From Clostridium sp. (GTDB lineage Bacteria > Bacillota > Clostridia > Clostridiales > Clostridiaceae), in NCBI GenBank assembly GCA_031292145.1, contig JARLHR010000061.1, forward strand, positions 1 through 36,014: 36,014 bases of DNA, read 5' to 3'. Below the pieces are notes generated by a model, which saw only the letters and a program-made list of their open reading frames with translations, was not told the origin of the DNA and did not search any database. Of the stretch, positions 18,162-27,083 are shown one piece after another (the first letter of the stretch is position 1; each line of letters begins with the position of its first letter). The position numbers and the translations under genes are program-made.

Positions 18162-18835
18162 GATAAATCACATCTCCTAAACTCTTTAAGAATTATAGTT
18201 ATTTTTTTACCAATCATGTCTATTCTCATTTTAATTCTTTGTCTATTTTTTGTCAATCAATTATCTGATAATTCTGAATATTTATATGATAATTATATTA
18301 TAGAAACACCACTTATATGCATTACGTATTTATAATTACTTGATATAAAGCAATACAACTATACTCTAATTCAAATTATTATGAGAAATATAGATTAAAT
18401 TAAAATATATACTGCTATATTATAGTTATATTTTATGAAATATATTCTTTATTTGCTATTAGATATTGATATTTTTTTAACTATTCTTTCTATAATTTTT
18501 GATTAGTTCATAACAATTTCTATGGTGTAAACCCTAAGAATTTTCTATTTTTCTGAAAGCACTGGATAGAAGGTTGCATCACTTTAGTATGATCCGAATA
18601 TTTATTCAAACAAGCTAAAGTGGAGCAACCTTCTTCAAATACTTTTGCGACTTATTTTCAAATGCCTACTTCACACAAATGGTCTAAGTGTTTTGATATG
18701 CACACAAATCTAACTAACTTTGAATATATTCACTCGTAATATGTAAACCACAAAATGAGTTCTCTAATTTTTTATTATAGATACTATTTTCTAAATATAA
18801 CAAAAAAATAAATCATTATTGCCTCCTGAATCCTT
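18162..18835. other. Intergenic region with promoter and hairpin, no gene
   Basis: This very AT-rich region should contain the promoter of the CoA-transferase operon. A hairpin element lies at 18569-18633. On the minus strand a short frame reading AFENKSQKYLKKVAPL ends at a stop within the right arm of this hairpin and may be a residue of an older gene. Nothing else was seen. Confidence 0.5.
18569..18633. repeat. 65-nt hairpin element
   Basis: Arms GAAGGTTGCATCACTTTAG and CTAAAGTGGAGCAACCTTC pair over 19 positions with one 2-nt mismatch, enclosing a 27-nt loop. It lies downstream of permease 2 on the minus strand but has no T-run. Confidence 0.7.
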
Positions 18836-20218
18836 CTAAGTTTCATCACGTTGAAGCACACTATGCTTTCTTCCATAAAGTAAATATATTAAAAGACCTA
18901 TAATAAGCCAACATAAAAAACCTATCCAAGTTTTTGCATGTAACCTGCTTAACAAAACTATGCAGCATATTATTGATACTATAGGAGTAAAAGGTACTCC
19001 TGGAGTTATAAATGTTCTCTTAAAGTCTGGCATAGTTCTTCTAAGGACTATAACTGCAAGTGATACTACTGAAAAACCTAATAATGTTCCAATACTTAAA
19101 AATTGTACAATGAAGTCTAATGGCAAGAATCCAGCAATTATTGCTGCCAAACTTCCGGTTATTATAGTTGAAATATACGGTGTTTTAAATTTAGGATGTA
19201 CTTCTGAAAATAATTTTGGCAAAAGTCCATCCCTTGACATAACCATGAATATTCTAACCTGACCATAAAGTACTACAATTAGTGTAGAAATCATTCCAAG
19301 TATAGCTCCTACTCCCACTAATGCTGCTCCCCAGTTTATTCCTACTCTTGCCAAAGCTCCTGGCACTGCATTTTCTGAAATTATTTCTTGATATGGAACC
19401 ATTCCAGTAAGTACAACGGCAACAGAAACATAAAGTATTGTAACTACTATTAAACAAATTATAAGTCCGAGTGGAATGTCTCTCTTAGGATTTTCAGCTT
19501 CTTCTGCTGCTGTTGATATAGCATCAAAGCCTATATACGAGAAAAATATAGTGGCTGTCGCTGCAAAAATACCACTAACTCCAAGTGGAACAAAAGGCTT
19601 ATAGTTAGCTGCATTTATATGTCCTACTCCAAGAATTACAAATATAAGAATTATAGCTATTTTTATTCCTACAATTATATTATTAACTCTTGCACTTTCT
19701 TGCATACCATAACATAAAATAAAGGTTATTAAGATAATTATTACTATAGCCGGTAAATCTACTATTCCACCTTTACTCGGTGAGGAAATAAAAGTTGTTG
19801 GTAATGTCATTCCCATTGAATTTAATATACCAACAAAGGTACCCGACCAACCTGATGCAATAGCACTACAAGCAACTAAATATTCTGCAGTAAGACACCA
19901 TCCAATTATCATTGCAACTATTTCACCAAATACTATGTATGAATAAGAATATGTGCTTCCCGCTACTGGAAACATGGTTGAAAGTTCACAATAACATAAT
20001 CCACAAAGGCAGGCTACTATACCTGCTATAATAAATGAGATAATTACTGCTGGCCCCGCTAAATGTGCTCCTTCACCAGTAGCAACAAAGATACCCACAC
20101 CTACCACCGCCCCAATCCCAAATGCAGCTATATCTTTAGCTTTAAGATTTTTCTTTAAAGCTGTCTTTTGTACACCTTCCAGTATTTGATCTACTGATTT
20201 CTTCTTAAAAATATTCAT
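18836..20218 (-). CDS. APC-superfamily amino-acid permease 2 (460 aa)
   Basis: A paralogue of the permease at 12774-14216, with the same N-terminus (FKKKSVDQILEGVQKTALKK), the same GIGAVVGVGIFVATG motif and GFDAISTAAEEAENP loop, and the same transmembrane layout. It is 20 residues shorter because the charged C-terminal tail is missing; it ends shortly after GRKHSVLQRDET. The start has AGGAGG with 6-nt spacing. The substrate is not readable. Close similarity of coding and upstream regions shows a gene duplication with the promoter kept, suggesting joint regulation. Confidence 0.92.
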   Translation of the reverse strand: MNIFKKKSVDQILEGVQKTALKKNLKAKDIAAFGIGAVVGVGIFVATGEGAHLAGPAVIISFIIAGIVACLCGLCYCELSTMFPVAGSTYSYSYIVFGEIVAMIIGWCLTAEYLVACSAIASGWSGTFVGILNSMGMTLPTTFISSPSKGGIVDLPAIVIIILITFILCYGMQESARVNNIIVGIKIAIILIFVILGVGHINAANYKPFVPLGVSGIFAATATIFFSYIGFDAISTAAEEAENPKRDIPLGLIICLIVVTILYVSVAVVLTGMVPYQEIISENAVPGALARVGINWGAALVGVGAILGMISTLIVVLYGQVRIFMVMSRDGLLPKLFSEVHPKFKTPYISTIITGSLAAIIAGFLPLDFIVQFLSIGTLLGFSVVSLAVIVLRRTMPDFKRTFITPGVPFTPIVSIICCIVLLSRLHAKTWIGFLCWLIIGLLIYLLYGRKHSVLQRDET

Positions 20219-20328
20219 AAATTCCTCCTAGTTGTAACTAATTCATTTTCAGAAAATTACATTTTAATCTTTCATTGTTTAAGTTATGAATATATTTTCC
20301 CAAGAAATCATCAGATTATAACAAATTG

Positions 20329-20356
20329 ATTAGTATTTTATTATATTTTGATAATA
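20329..20356 (-). promoter_or_regulatory. Conserved upstream motif of permease 2
   Basis: Matches the 28-nt motif at 14320-14347 except at one base, which weakens the dyad to TTATCA-N5-TAATAA. It lies 110 nt before the start codon, close to the 103 nt at permease 1. Confidence 0.55.
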
Positions 20357-20520
20357 ACCATTAGAATCCAACACCTATTTATTCCCTATACTATCTATAC
20401 TGCGCATGCATAATTAGATTTATCATAGGGAAAATTATTTTTTGTTATTAATAATAGATATTGGAGAAAATTATAAACTAATATGTTTGTTCTTATTTAA
20501 ATTAAAGGAGTGAAAATTTT

Positions 20521-20853
20521 ATGGGTGAAAAAATATTAGAAAAGTTTCAAGGAAGAGTCAGCTATCATGATTCTGTTGAAGAAATGGTTAAAAGAATTCG
20601 TGAAGTTACTGCTCCAGAATGGATGGAACAAAAGGCCACTATAGACGGAGTTTTCGCCTTAGCTTATGGTGCTTATACTCACTTGTCACCTACCCCTTTC
20701 ATGACCGGAGCTCCTAAATTAATTGAACTCTTAACTGAAAAAGCAAAAGATGTAACTGGCGGAAATATAGCTTTAGGTGATAATCCAGTTGAAGTGGCAA
20801 ATAATATTGAAGCTCATATAATTGCTAAAAGAAAAGCCTTAGGATTAAGTTAA
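20521..20853 (+). CDS. 110-aa protein resembling the C-terminus of Ni-CO dehydrogenase
   Basis: AAAGGAG lies 9 nt before the ATG and the frame is intact. The sequence reads like the last ~110 residues of the CooS/hydroxylamine-reductase superfamily: GVFALAYGAYTHLSPTPFMTG (36-56, over the limit of one motif: key are THLSP and PFMTG), LIELLTEKAKDVTGG, then a DNPVEVANNIEAHI helix and KRKALGL ending. There is no cysteine at all, so it cannot hold the Fe-S or Ni clusters. It may be a regulatory or scaffold domain, or a domesticated fragment. Divergent from permease 2. Family assignment rests on remembered consensus and was not searched. Confidence 0.6.
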   Translation: MGEKILEKFQGRVSYHDSVEEMVKRIREVTAPEWMEQKATIDGVFALAYGAYTHLSPTPFMTGAPKLIELLTEKAKDVTGGNIALGDNPVEVANNIEAHIIAKRKALGLS

Positions 20854-20984
20854 TAAAATATTACTAATTCTGATTTAGCCGCAATGCCAGATATTCTATA
20901 ATATTTGCTACTTACTTTGCAGTAATGACAAGGTTTATAAAATTAATACTATAAGTACCTTAATACTCTTTATCCATATATATC

Positions 20985-21072
20985 AAACCAAAATAGATGT
21001 CCTATGTTTTGTTAGAATTATTGAATATTTTCATTTAATATTTCACAAAAATATGACATTTATTTCTGGTTT
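20985..21072. terminator. Imperfect inverted repeat between convergent genes
   Basis: AAACCAAAATAGATGTC and GACATTTATTTCTGGTTT pair with a few mismatches across a ~53-nt loop. It sits between the CODH-like gene and the debranching-enzyme gene and may end one or both transcripts. Confidence 0.3.
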
Positions 21073-21121
21073 GAATATATATTATAATTGCATTTTATTT
21101 TACAATGCTAATTTTATATCA

Positions 21122-23134
21122 TTAATCAAGAAATGGTAGTATATCATTTGTATATGCTCTTAAAATTTCACCAACACTCCAAGCCTGACTATAGCACCCC
21201 CTGCTTGTTGCTGTAAAATCTCCATCGAAGACTTCAGCAATTCCATTTATACACCCATCCTTCATATGATCCTCAAATACTTCGCACATTTCTTTTCCTC
21301 TATTTATTGCTTCCCTAGAATAGTTATTAACCTTGCAATATGCTGATATAAATGCACCTGTAATAAATCCCCAGCTTGTACCCATATGATATGCTAAATC
21401 TCTTTTCATTAGAGGACCTATATATTCACTCTTAAATTCTTCATCTAAAAAAGATAAAGATCTTATTCCATAAGTTGAATATAGTTCTTTATATACCTTA
21501 TCTACCACTTTCTTTTCCTTTTCTTTATCTAGCATGGTAAACGGGAGCGATACTGCCCAAATTTGATTGGGTCTCACTTTTCCATCATTCTCTTCAACAA
21601 CATCAAATAAACATTGCATCTCTTCATTCCAGAATTTTTTATTAAAGGATTCCTTAACCTTTATAGCTAAATTTCCATAACTGGATCCATTCTCACCAAA
21701 CTTTTTTGACAGCCAATCCATTGTAGAAAGTGCATTATACCAAAGAGCGTTTATTTCTACTGGCTTACCATGCCTTGGAGTCACTACTAATTCCCCAACC
21801 CTTACATCCATCCAGGTTACTTGATCTAATCCACTACCTGCATGTATAAGTCCATCATCATCCATATAAATATGAAAATCAGTTCCCTTTGAATAAGCTT
21901 CAATAACTTCAACTAATTTATCAAATAATTTTTCCCTTACAAATTTAAAATCCTCTTCTTCTCCTGTATATTGTAAATATTTATATACAGCATGCACATA
22001 CCATAAAGATGCATCTACAGTATTGTAAAACGCTTGTGTACCTTTATCAGCAAAAACATTTGGCACTAATCCATTTTTTACATATTGGGCAAAGGATTCT
22101 AAAATTTCTCTTGCGTCTTTAAATCTTTTTGTTGATAGTGTTAGTCCTTCAAATGCTATCATTGTATCTCTTCCCCAATCAACAAACCACGGAAATCCCG
22201 CTAACACAGTCTTTAGTTTTGTACTGTTTCTACTAACAATAAAATGATCTGCTGCTTTCACCAAATTTAAAGCAAGAGCATCTGAATATCCTGATAACTT
22301 CATGAGTTCGGCAACTCTTTCCTTATATTCATTTACAATACTAAATCCATCTTTATCATTCATTTCTTCTATAGTACATTTTAAATAAAATTTTTTAATC
22401 TCAAACGGTTGCATATTAACTTGTATATCATAAGGTGTATAGTGATTATCTAACCCCTCATTTCCATTTCTATTTTCAAATTCATAATAATAATTTTCTT
22501 CAAACAATGGATTTTTACCATTATCAAGTTTAAGCAAACTTCTACTTTTAAATATACCTTCTGATGCCATAAAGCTTATTATAACTTTATCATTTTTATG
22601 TGGATATAATTTTAATATTTTGCTTTCTAGTTCAGTTTCAAATTTTAGTTCGTTAGTCTCTAAAATCTCTCCTGCTTCTTTAAATGTAAATAATGGTGTT
22701 ACATTAATTTTAGCCTGAGAACTTCCGTTTTCAATTTCATAACATATAACCGTTGTATTATGTCCATATTCCATAGCTATAGTTTTCTTTATCCTTATAT
22801 CTTCTATTTGATATGTATATTGTGGCACAGAATCAAATACAAAACTTTGAAGATATTGATGACCATTTTTTAAATAATCCTTATACTCTTGACAAATTAA
22901 ATCATATTCTCTTCCATCTACTATAATTTGTTCTTGAGTCTTAGATAAAATCGAAGAACGCTCTACTGGAGGATTCAATGACGCTATTAAATATCCATGA
23001 TGACTTCTGAAGCAACTGTTAATAATAGTTTGTCCAGAATATCCCCCAATGCCATTTCCTATCATCCATTCTCTTTCATTTCCTTCTTTTATTGTTCTCC
23101 AATTTCCTCTGCCAAATCTATATTTTAATTCCAT
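21122..23134 (-). CDS. Glycogen debranching enzyme (amylo-alpha-1,6-glucosidase, GH133-like)
   Basis: Residue numbers count from the ATG at 23155. The N-terminal ~290 residues form the GDE N-terminal beta domain (EWMIGNGIGGYSGQT near 29-43). The C-terminal (alpha/alpha)6 domain has WFVDWGRDTMIAFEGLTL (323-340), DASLWYVHA (381-389), QVTWMDVR and VEINALWYNAL (466-476). These are typical of bacterial/archaeal amylo-1,6-glucosidases that remove branch stubs from glycogen. The ATG at 23134 is the better start: GGGAGG lies ten bases upstream, whereas the ATG at 23155 has no ribosome site. Clostridia store glycogen-like granulose before sporulation, which fits. It stands alone. Confidence 0.9.
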   Translation of the reverse strand: MELKYRFGRGNWRTIKEGNEREWMIGNGIGGYSGQTIINSCFRSHHGYLIASLNPPVERSSILSKTQEQIIVDGREYDLICQEYKDYLKNGHQYLQSFVFDSVPQYTYQIEDIRIKKTIAMEYGHNTTVICYEIENGSSQAKINVTPLFTFKEAGEILETNELKFETELESKILKLYPHKNDKVIISFMASEGIFKSRSLLKLDNGKNPLFEENYYYEFENRNGNEGLDNHYTPYDIQVNMQPFEIKKFYLKCTIEEMNDKDGFSIVNEYKERVAELMKLSGYSDALALNLVKAADHFIVSRNSTKLKTVLAGFPWFVDWGRDTMIAFEGLTLSTKRFKDAREILESFAQYVKNGLVPNVFADKGTQAFYNTVDASLWYVHAVYKYLQYTGEEEDFKFVREKLFDKLVEVIEAYSKGTDFHIYMDDDGLIHAGSGLDQVTWMDVRVGELVVTPRHGKPVEINALWYNALSTMDWLSKKFGENGSSYGNLAIKVKESFNKKFWNEEMQCLFDVVEENDGKVRPNQIWAVSLPFTMLDKEKEKKVVDKVYKELYSTYGIRSLSFLDEEFKSEYIGPLMKRDLAYHMGTSWGFITGAFISAYCKVNNYSREAINRGKEMCEVFEDHMKDGCINGIAEVFDGDFTATSRGCYSQAWSVGEILRAYTNDILPFLD

Positions 23135-23300
23135 ATATGTACTTCCTCCCACCATGCAAATAAAACCCTGTTTTTAAGGACAATTATAAAATAAAGTATA
23201 TTCTATTCTTTATTGCCTGTAAACAATTTATGTATATAAAGCATTATCTTTACATAAATCAACAGTATTGTTTTAAAACTTAATAATCTTAGGGACAAAA

Positions 23301-23329
23301 AAATGACTTATTGTGTATAATAAGTCATT
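23301..23329 (-). terminator. Terminator of the EamA-GNAT operon
   Basis: A perfect stem AATGACTTATT/AATAAGTCATT with a 6-nt loop is followed on the minus strand by TTTTTTTG. It ends the transcript carrying the genes at 24396-23366. Confidence 0.88.
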
Positions 23330-23365
23330 ATATATATATCCTAAGAAATTTATTAATAAATCATC

Positions 23366-23479
23366 TTATAATTTTTTCTCCATACATACACTATTTTCAT
23401 TCCCTATATATGGTTCAAAGTTTTCTACTACGCTATATCCAGCATTCTTACTATCGGTTTTTAATATTTTTAACCCCAT
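23366..23479 (-). pseudogene. 37-codon frame encoding only a GNAT C-terminal segment
   Basis: The frame begins with ATG eight bases after a good GGAGG site and ends at TAA. Its last 24 residues (GYSVVENFEPYIGN then ENSVCMEKKL) match the end of GNAT acetyltransferases, where a GYxVxxNYxPYxGN segment precedes SVCMxKxL. The acetyl-CoA-binding motif A and everything before it are missing. It follows the complete GNAT gene by 24 nt and precedes the operon terminator. It is probably the remnant of a second GNAT gene, though the intact ribosome site means a small protein may be made. Confidence 0.6.
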
Positions 23480-23503
23480 TTTTATTGCCTCCATAAATAA
23501 AAA

Positions 23504-23923
23504 TTAATACACTTTCCTAAACCCTTTTACACAGTCTATAAAGCCAGCATTTTCATAAAATTTATGTGCTTCCTTTCGATAGTCAGAAGATACGAGAATT
23601 GCATAAGCACAATGCTTTCTCTTAGCAAATTTGTCAAGAGATTTCATTAATTCCCGTCCTATTCCTTTTCCTCTTAATCCTTCTTTAACAATCACATCTT
23701 CAATTACTAAAAAAGATACTGCCAAACATTTGCAGCATATCCCAAGCGCAGAGCCAATAACTCTGCTATCTTCTTTCGCAGTCACCAAAAAATAATTATC
23801 ATCCATTAACATTTCCTTATATGTTTCCACAGATTTATCCAAATAAGTTTCAAATGGAATGAGAGTCTTGTATAGTTCTAATACCTCCGGAATATCTTCT
23901 ACTTTTAACTTTTCTATAATCAT
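23504..23923 (-). CDS. GNAT-family N-acetyltransferase
   Basis: The 139-aa protein is one complete GNAT domain: IEDVIVKEGLRGKGIGRELM contains motif A with R-GKGIG for the acetyl-CoA pyrophosphate, and AHKFYENAGF is motif B. It transfers an acetyl group from acetyl-CoA to an amine; the acceptor is unknown. GAGG lies about ten bases upstream of the start. It is 29 nt downstream of the EamA gene and belongs to that operon. Confidence 0.88.
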   Translation of the reverse strand: MIIEKLKVEDIPEVLELYKTLIPFETYLDKSVETYKEMLMDDNYFLVTAKEDSRVIGSALGICCKCLAVSFLVIEDVIVKEGLRGKGIGRELMKSLDKFAKRKHCAYAILVSSDYRKEAHKFYENAGFIDCVKGFRKVY

Positions 23924-23952
23924 AATTAAAAAACCTCATATCTATTTTCCTA

Positions 23953-24396
23953 TTATAAAATCATTACAAATGTTCCAATTGTGATAAATATGCCTCCAAT
24001 AACTGTTTTTATATTAACAGTTTCCTTTAATATTATAAAAGCAAGTATCATTGTAATGACTATACTGAACTTGTCCACCGGAACAACCTTTGAAGCATCA
24101 CCAATCTGCAATGCTTTATAATAACAAAGCCATGACAATCCCGTAGCAATGCCAGATAAAATCAAGAATATCCAGCTCTTTTGATTTATATTCACAACTT
24201 GATTCTGTGTACCAGTAATAAAAACTATCCCCCATGCCATCACTAAAACAACTGCTGTACGTATTGCAGTGGCTAAATTAGAGTTTATTCCGTCAATACC
24301 TATCTTAGCCAAGATAGAAGTAAGTGCTGCAAATATTGCAGATAACACAGCAAACGCAAACCACATATAATTACCCCCTTTTAACTTTGAAAACAT
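23953..24396 (-). CDS. Single-domain EamA/DMT-type membrane transporter
   Basis: The ~140-residue protein has about five hydrophobic segments and one EamA domain, with a closing KFSIVITMILAFIILKE segment typical of the drug/metabolite transporter superfamily. Half-length members act as dimers. Two in-frame starts both have good ribosome sites: ATG at 24396 (GAGGTGA, 6-nt spacing) and ATG at 24366 (GGGGG, 7 nt); the second removes ten mostly charged residues. It heads an operon with the GNAT gene. The substrate is unknown. Confidence 0.82.
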   Translation of the reverse strand: MFSKLKGGNYMWFAFAVLSAIFAALTSILAKIGIDGINSNLATAIRTAVVLVMAWGIVFITGTQNQVVNINQKSWIFLILSGIATGLSWLCYYKALQIGDASKVVPVDKFSIVITMILAFIILKETVNIKTVIGGIFITIGTFVMIL

Positions 24397-24595
24397 AAAA
24401 TTTCACCTCATTCATTTATAACAATAACACTCCTTTTTTTCCTAATACTACTTCGTTCAAGTAAAATATAACTAATATTGCACTTTATCCATTATAACAT
24501 AATTTATTGATTTTATTACATATAATACTTATTTTAACTATATTTATTTAAGTGTAAATTAGTCTAGCATACTTAGGCTTAACACTGTTAATTAA

Positions 24596-24862
24596 GACTT
24601 ATTAATATTTAATGTTGAATTTATAGACCTACTCCCAGACCTTACTAATTCCGAAATTACTCCTTTACTTTCGAAAATATTGAATTTTATTCATTTTGAA
24701 GGTATAACTACTTCATCAAAGATAAGTAAAAAATTAAACATATCCATTCCCAATACAAGTAGAAGCATTAATACTCTAAATACTCTTGGTTACTTAGAAT
24801 ATTTTTTTGTTATGGATATTTATAAAAACAATATAAATGTAAATAATATAAACATTAGGTGA
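24596..24862 (+). pseudogene. Truncated MarR-type regulator remnant
   Basis: The frame after a stop at 24593-24595 reads DLLPDLTNSEITPLLSKIL, then NFIHFEGITTSSKISKKLNI and SIPNTSRSINTLNTLGYLE. This is the start of a MarR winged helix-turn-helix (helix 2 and the recognition helix). The wing and C-terminal dimerisation part are replaced by low-complexity Asn-rich sequence up to a stop at 24862. There is no ATG at the head; a TTG at 24680 has no ribosome site. It looks broken. It lies just ahead of the YetF-type gene. Confidence 0.6.
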
Positions 24863-24876
24863 AAAGGAGTGTTTAT

Positions 24877-25560
24877 ATGGCCGAGTATTCAAATCTATTC
24901 ATTAGATCTGTTGTGACCTATTTTGTTTTAGTTGTTTTTGCAAGAATTATGGGAAGAAAACAAATTTCCCAACTTACATATTTTGATTATGTTGTTGGAA
25001 TAACGATTGGTTCTATTGCAGCAGCAGCTTCTATAGAAAAAGATGTTCGTTTATCTGAAGGTACTTTTTCCATTATTATTTGGAGCCTTCTTACAATATT
25101 AATTTCAGAGATAACTTTAAGAAACATTAAATTAAGATTATTGATAGATAGTGAACCATTATTAATTATAGATAAAGGAAATGTTATTTATAAAAATATG
25201 AAAAAGGCAAGATATAATATGGGCGATTTATTAATGCAATTAAGAGTTAAAGATATTTTTTATATTACTGATGTGGAAATAGCAATATTAGAGCCAGACG
25301 GCAAGCTTAGTGTTTTAAAGAAGGCTGAACATACTACTTTGACTACAGGAGATATGAATATTCAAAAGCCTAAGACCGGCATGATGTTAGATTTAATTTT
25401 AGATGGACATATTTTATCCTCTCATCTAAAGAAAATTCAAAAAGATGAAAAATGGGTTATGGAACAATTAAAGATAAGAAATATTAATAACCTAGAAGAT
25501 GTTATTTTCGCAGGATTCCAAGCAGATGAACAGATATATATTGTTACCAAAAATTATTAA
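24877..25560 (+). CDS. YetF/DUF421-family membrane protein
   Basis: With the ATG at 24877 (AAGGAG seven bases upstream) the protein has 227 residues. Three N-terminal membrane helices include ARIMGRKQISQLTYFDYVVG (about 24-43), the DUF421 signature. A cytoplasmic alpha/beta domain follows (LLIIDKGNVIYKNMKKARYN, then a D-V-E-I-A-I-LEPDGKLSVLKK segment). The function of the family is not established; members occur in spore and stress operons of Firmicutes. The GTG at 24859 overlaps the MarR-remnant stop and lies ahead of the ribosome site, so it is not used. Confidence 0.88.
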   Translation: MAEYSNLFIRSVVTYFVLVVFARIMGRKQISQLTYFDYVVGITIGSIAAAASIEKDVRLSEGTFSIIIWSLLTILISEITLRNIKLRLLIDSEPLLIIDKGNVIYKNMKKARYNMGDLLMQLRVKDIFYITDVEIAILEPDGKLSVLKKAEHTTLTTGDMNIQKPKTGMMLDLILDGHILSSHLKKIQKDEKWVMEQLKIRNINNLEDVIFAGFQADEQIYIVTKNY

Positions 25561-25613
25561 TTAAAGAAGATAAACCTGTAAAAACAGTATATAGGTGATT
25601 AAGTGTAGAGTAC

Positions 25614-25660
25614 ATGTTGTTTATCTACATAATCTGGTTACTATTTAGAATAAACAACAT
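25614..25660. terminator. Hairpin after the YetF gene
   Basis: A perfect 11-bp stem ATGTTGTTTAT/ATAAACAACAT has a 25-nt loop and ends 49 nt before the next gene. There is no strong T-run; it may end or attenuate the upstream transcript. Confidence 0.45.
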
Positions 25661-25708
25661 TTAATAAGCAAAGAATAATATAAAATAACTTTTTAATGAG
25701 GTGCTCCT

Positions 25709-26257
25709 ATGGAATATAATAAATTATTAATGCTTATAACCGCTATCTTTTCTCTTATCATTTTGTCCATATGTATCGCAATACTAATTAAGAAGAAATA
25801 TAATCTCCTTACTGAAAACATAGTAACTTATATATTTTATTTAACTTTTTTGTTCACACAATATAAATTAAAAATTCAAGTTAGTCCTTTTATTATAATG
25901 CTAACTTTAATAACTATTATTGGTAATAACCTTATCGGTGATTATCTAAATTTCTATAAAAGTTCTAAGCATTTTGATAGGTTTTTACATGCTTTTGGTT
26001 CCTTTTCTTTTTCATTATTTTATTATTCTATATTAGATAAAGCTGCCATCCATATAACTTCTCCTAAATATTATGTTGCTATTTTTATAGCAACCATAGG
26101 TATTTCATCAGGTTGCATCTATGAAATATTTGAATTTATTTTAGATTCTATGACGAATTCCAAAAATCAACATGGTCTTACAGATACAAATTTTGATTTA
26201 ATATCAGATGTGATAGGCGCCATAACTGCAGGCATTGCTTACATATCAATTTTCTAG
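25709..26257 (+). CDS. DUF2238/YjdF-like integral membrane protein
   Basis: The 182-aa protein has about five to six hydrophobic helices. Its conserved part reads FDRFLHAFGSFSFSLFYY (84-101 region), YEIFEFILDS and HGLTDTNFDLISDVIGA near the end, matching the acidic DTxxDxxxDxxGA helix of the DUF2238 group. Function is not known. GAGGTG with 7-nt spacing supports the ATG. It follows the YetF gene on the same strand, with a hairpin between. Confidence 0.75.
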   Translation: MEYNKLLMLITAIFSLIILSICIAILIKKKYNLLTENIVTYIFYLTFLFTQYKLKIQVSPFIIMLTLITIIGNNLIGDYLNFYKSSKHFDRFLHAFGSFSFSLFYYSILDKAAIHITSPKYYVAIFIATIGISSGCIYEIFEFILDSMTNSKNQHGLTDTNFDLISDVIGAITAGIAYISIF

Positions 26258-26290
26258 ACAAAATCATATAAATTGTACATATCCATCATG

Positions 26291-26309
26291 TTACAACTAC
26301 AAGTTGTAA
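26291..26309. terminator. Short hairpin between convergent genes
   Basis: TTACAACT-ACA-AGTTGTAA is a perfect 8-bp stem with a 3-nt loop lying between the convergent YjdF-like and pabC genes. There is no long T-run. Confidence 0.45.
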
Positions 26310-26354
26310 AAATTAATTCATCTATAATACTGGTTCAAAAAATAATCTTATAAA

Positions 26355-27083
26355 TTAATCATTTAATTTCTTATTAAATATATGGCTAAAGTTATTGCCA
26401 TAAAATAGCATATTATCTATTTTTCTCACTGGCATAGCTCCCATTAAGCTATTTGTTACAATAACTTCCTTAGCTTTCCTTAAATCCTCTACTGTAATGC
26501 TTTGTTCCTTAACCTTAAAACTTTTAATGATTTCAGTTCTTATTATTCCTCTAAGCATACCATCATCAAGTTTTGGAGTAAGAATAGCTGTATTTTCTAT
26601 AACAAATATATTAGCGCAACTTGTTTCTGTAACATAACCTTTTTCATTTAAAAATATAACATCATCATATCCCATTTTCTTAGCATTTTCTTTTTCAATT
26701 AAATTTTCTATATAACAAGTGGATTTAATATAACACAGCCTTGAAGTACTATTTCTCCTTACCTTTGAAATGGTCAAGTCTATTCCTTTATTATAATCAT
26801 CTTCCTTATAGCTTATTTCTCGTTCTGTAATAATAATATTTAAAGGTGTAACAGTTATTTTTATTCCTTTATTTTTTATATTTAACTTATTTAGATATTC
26901 TCTAAGCATTTTTTCTTCTAAAGGCAATAAATTTATTTCCATCATTGCTTTCTTTAATCTTTCTAAATGCTCATTTAAAAGGACAGGTTCCTTTCTCCAT
27001 AGAATAGTTTCAAATACCGCCCTACCAAAAAATAACCCTTCATCTATTGTAATTTTATCTTCATTATAAATTATAGTTCGCAT
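26355..27083 (-). CDS. pabC: Aminodeoxychorismate lyase (class IV aminotransferase fold)
   Basis: The 242-aa protein is a class IV PLP enzyme: EGLFFGRAVFETILW (15-29), the probable Schiff-base Lys K120 in YIKSTCYIEN, and ETSCANIFVIENTAILTPKL followed by DGMLRGIIR. PabC releases p-aminobenzoate and pyruvate from 4-amino-4-deoxychorismate. Its ATG overlaps the pabB stop by one base (TAATG), so translation is coupled. A D-amino-acid aminotransferase is excluded mainly by the operon. Length fits the family. Confidence 0.88.
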   Translation of the reverse strand: MRTIIYNEDKITIDEGLFFGRAVFETILWRKEPVLLNEHLERLKKAMMEINLLPLEEKMLREYLNKLNIKNKGIKITVTPLNIIITEREISYKEDDYNKGIDLTISKVRRNSTSRLCYIKSTCYIENLIEKENAKKMGYDDVIFLNEKGYVTETSCANIFVIENTAILTPKLDDGMLRGIIRTEIIKSFKVKEQSITVEDLRKAKEVIVTNSLMGAMPVRKIDNMLFYGNNFSHIFNKKLND

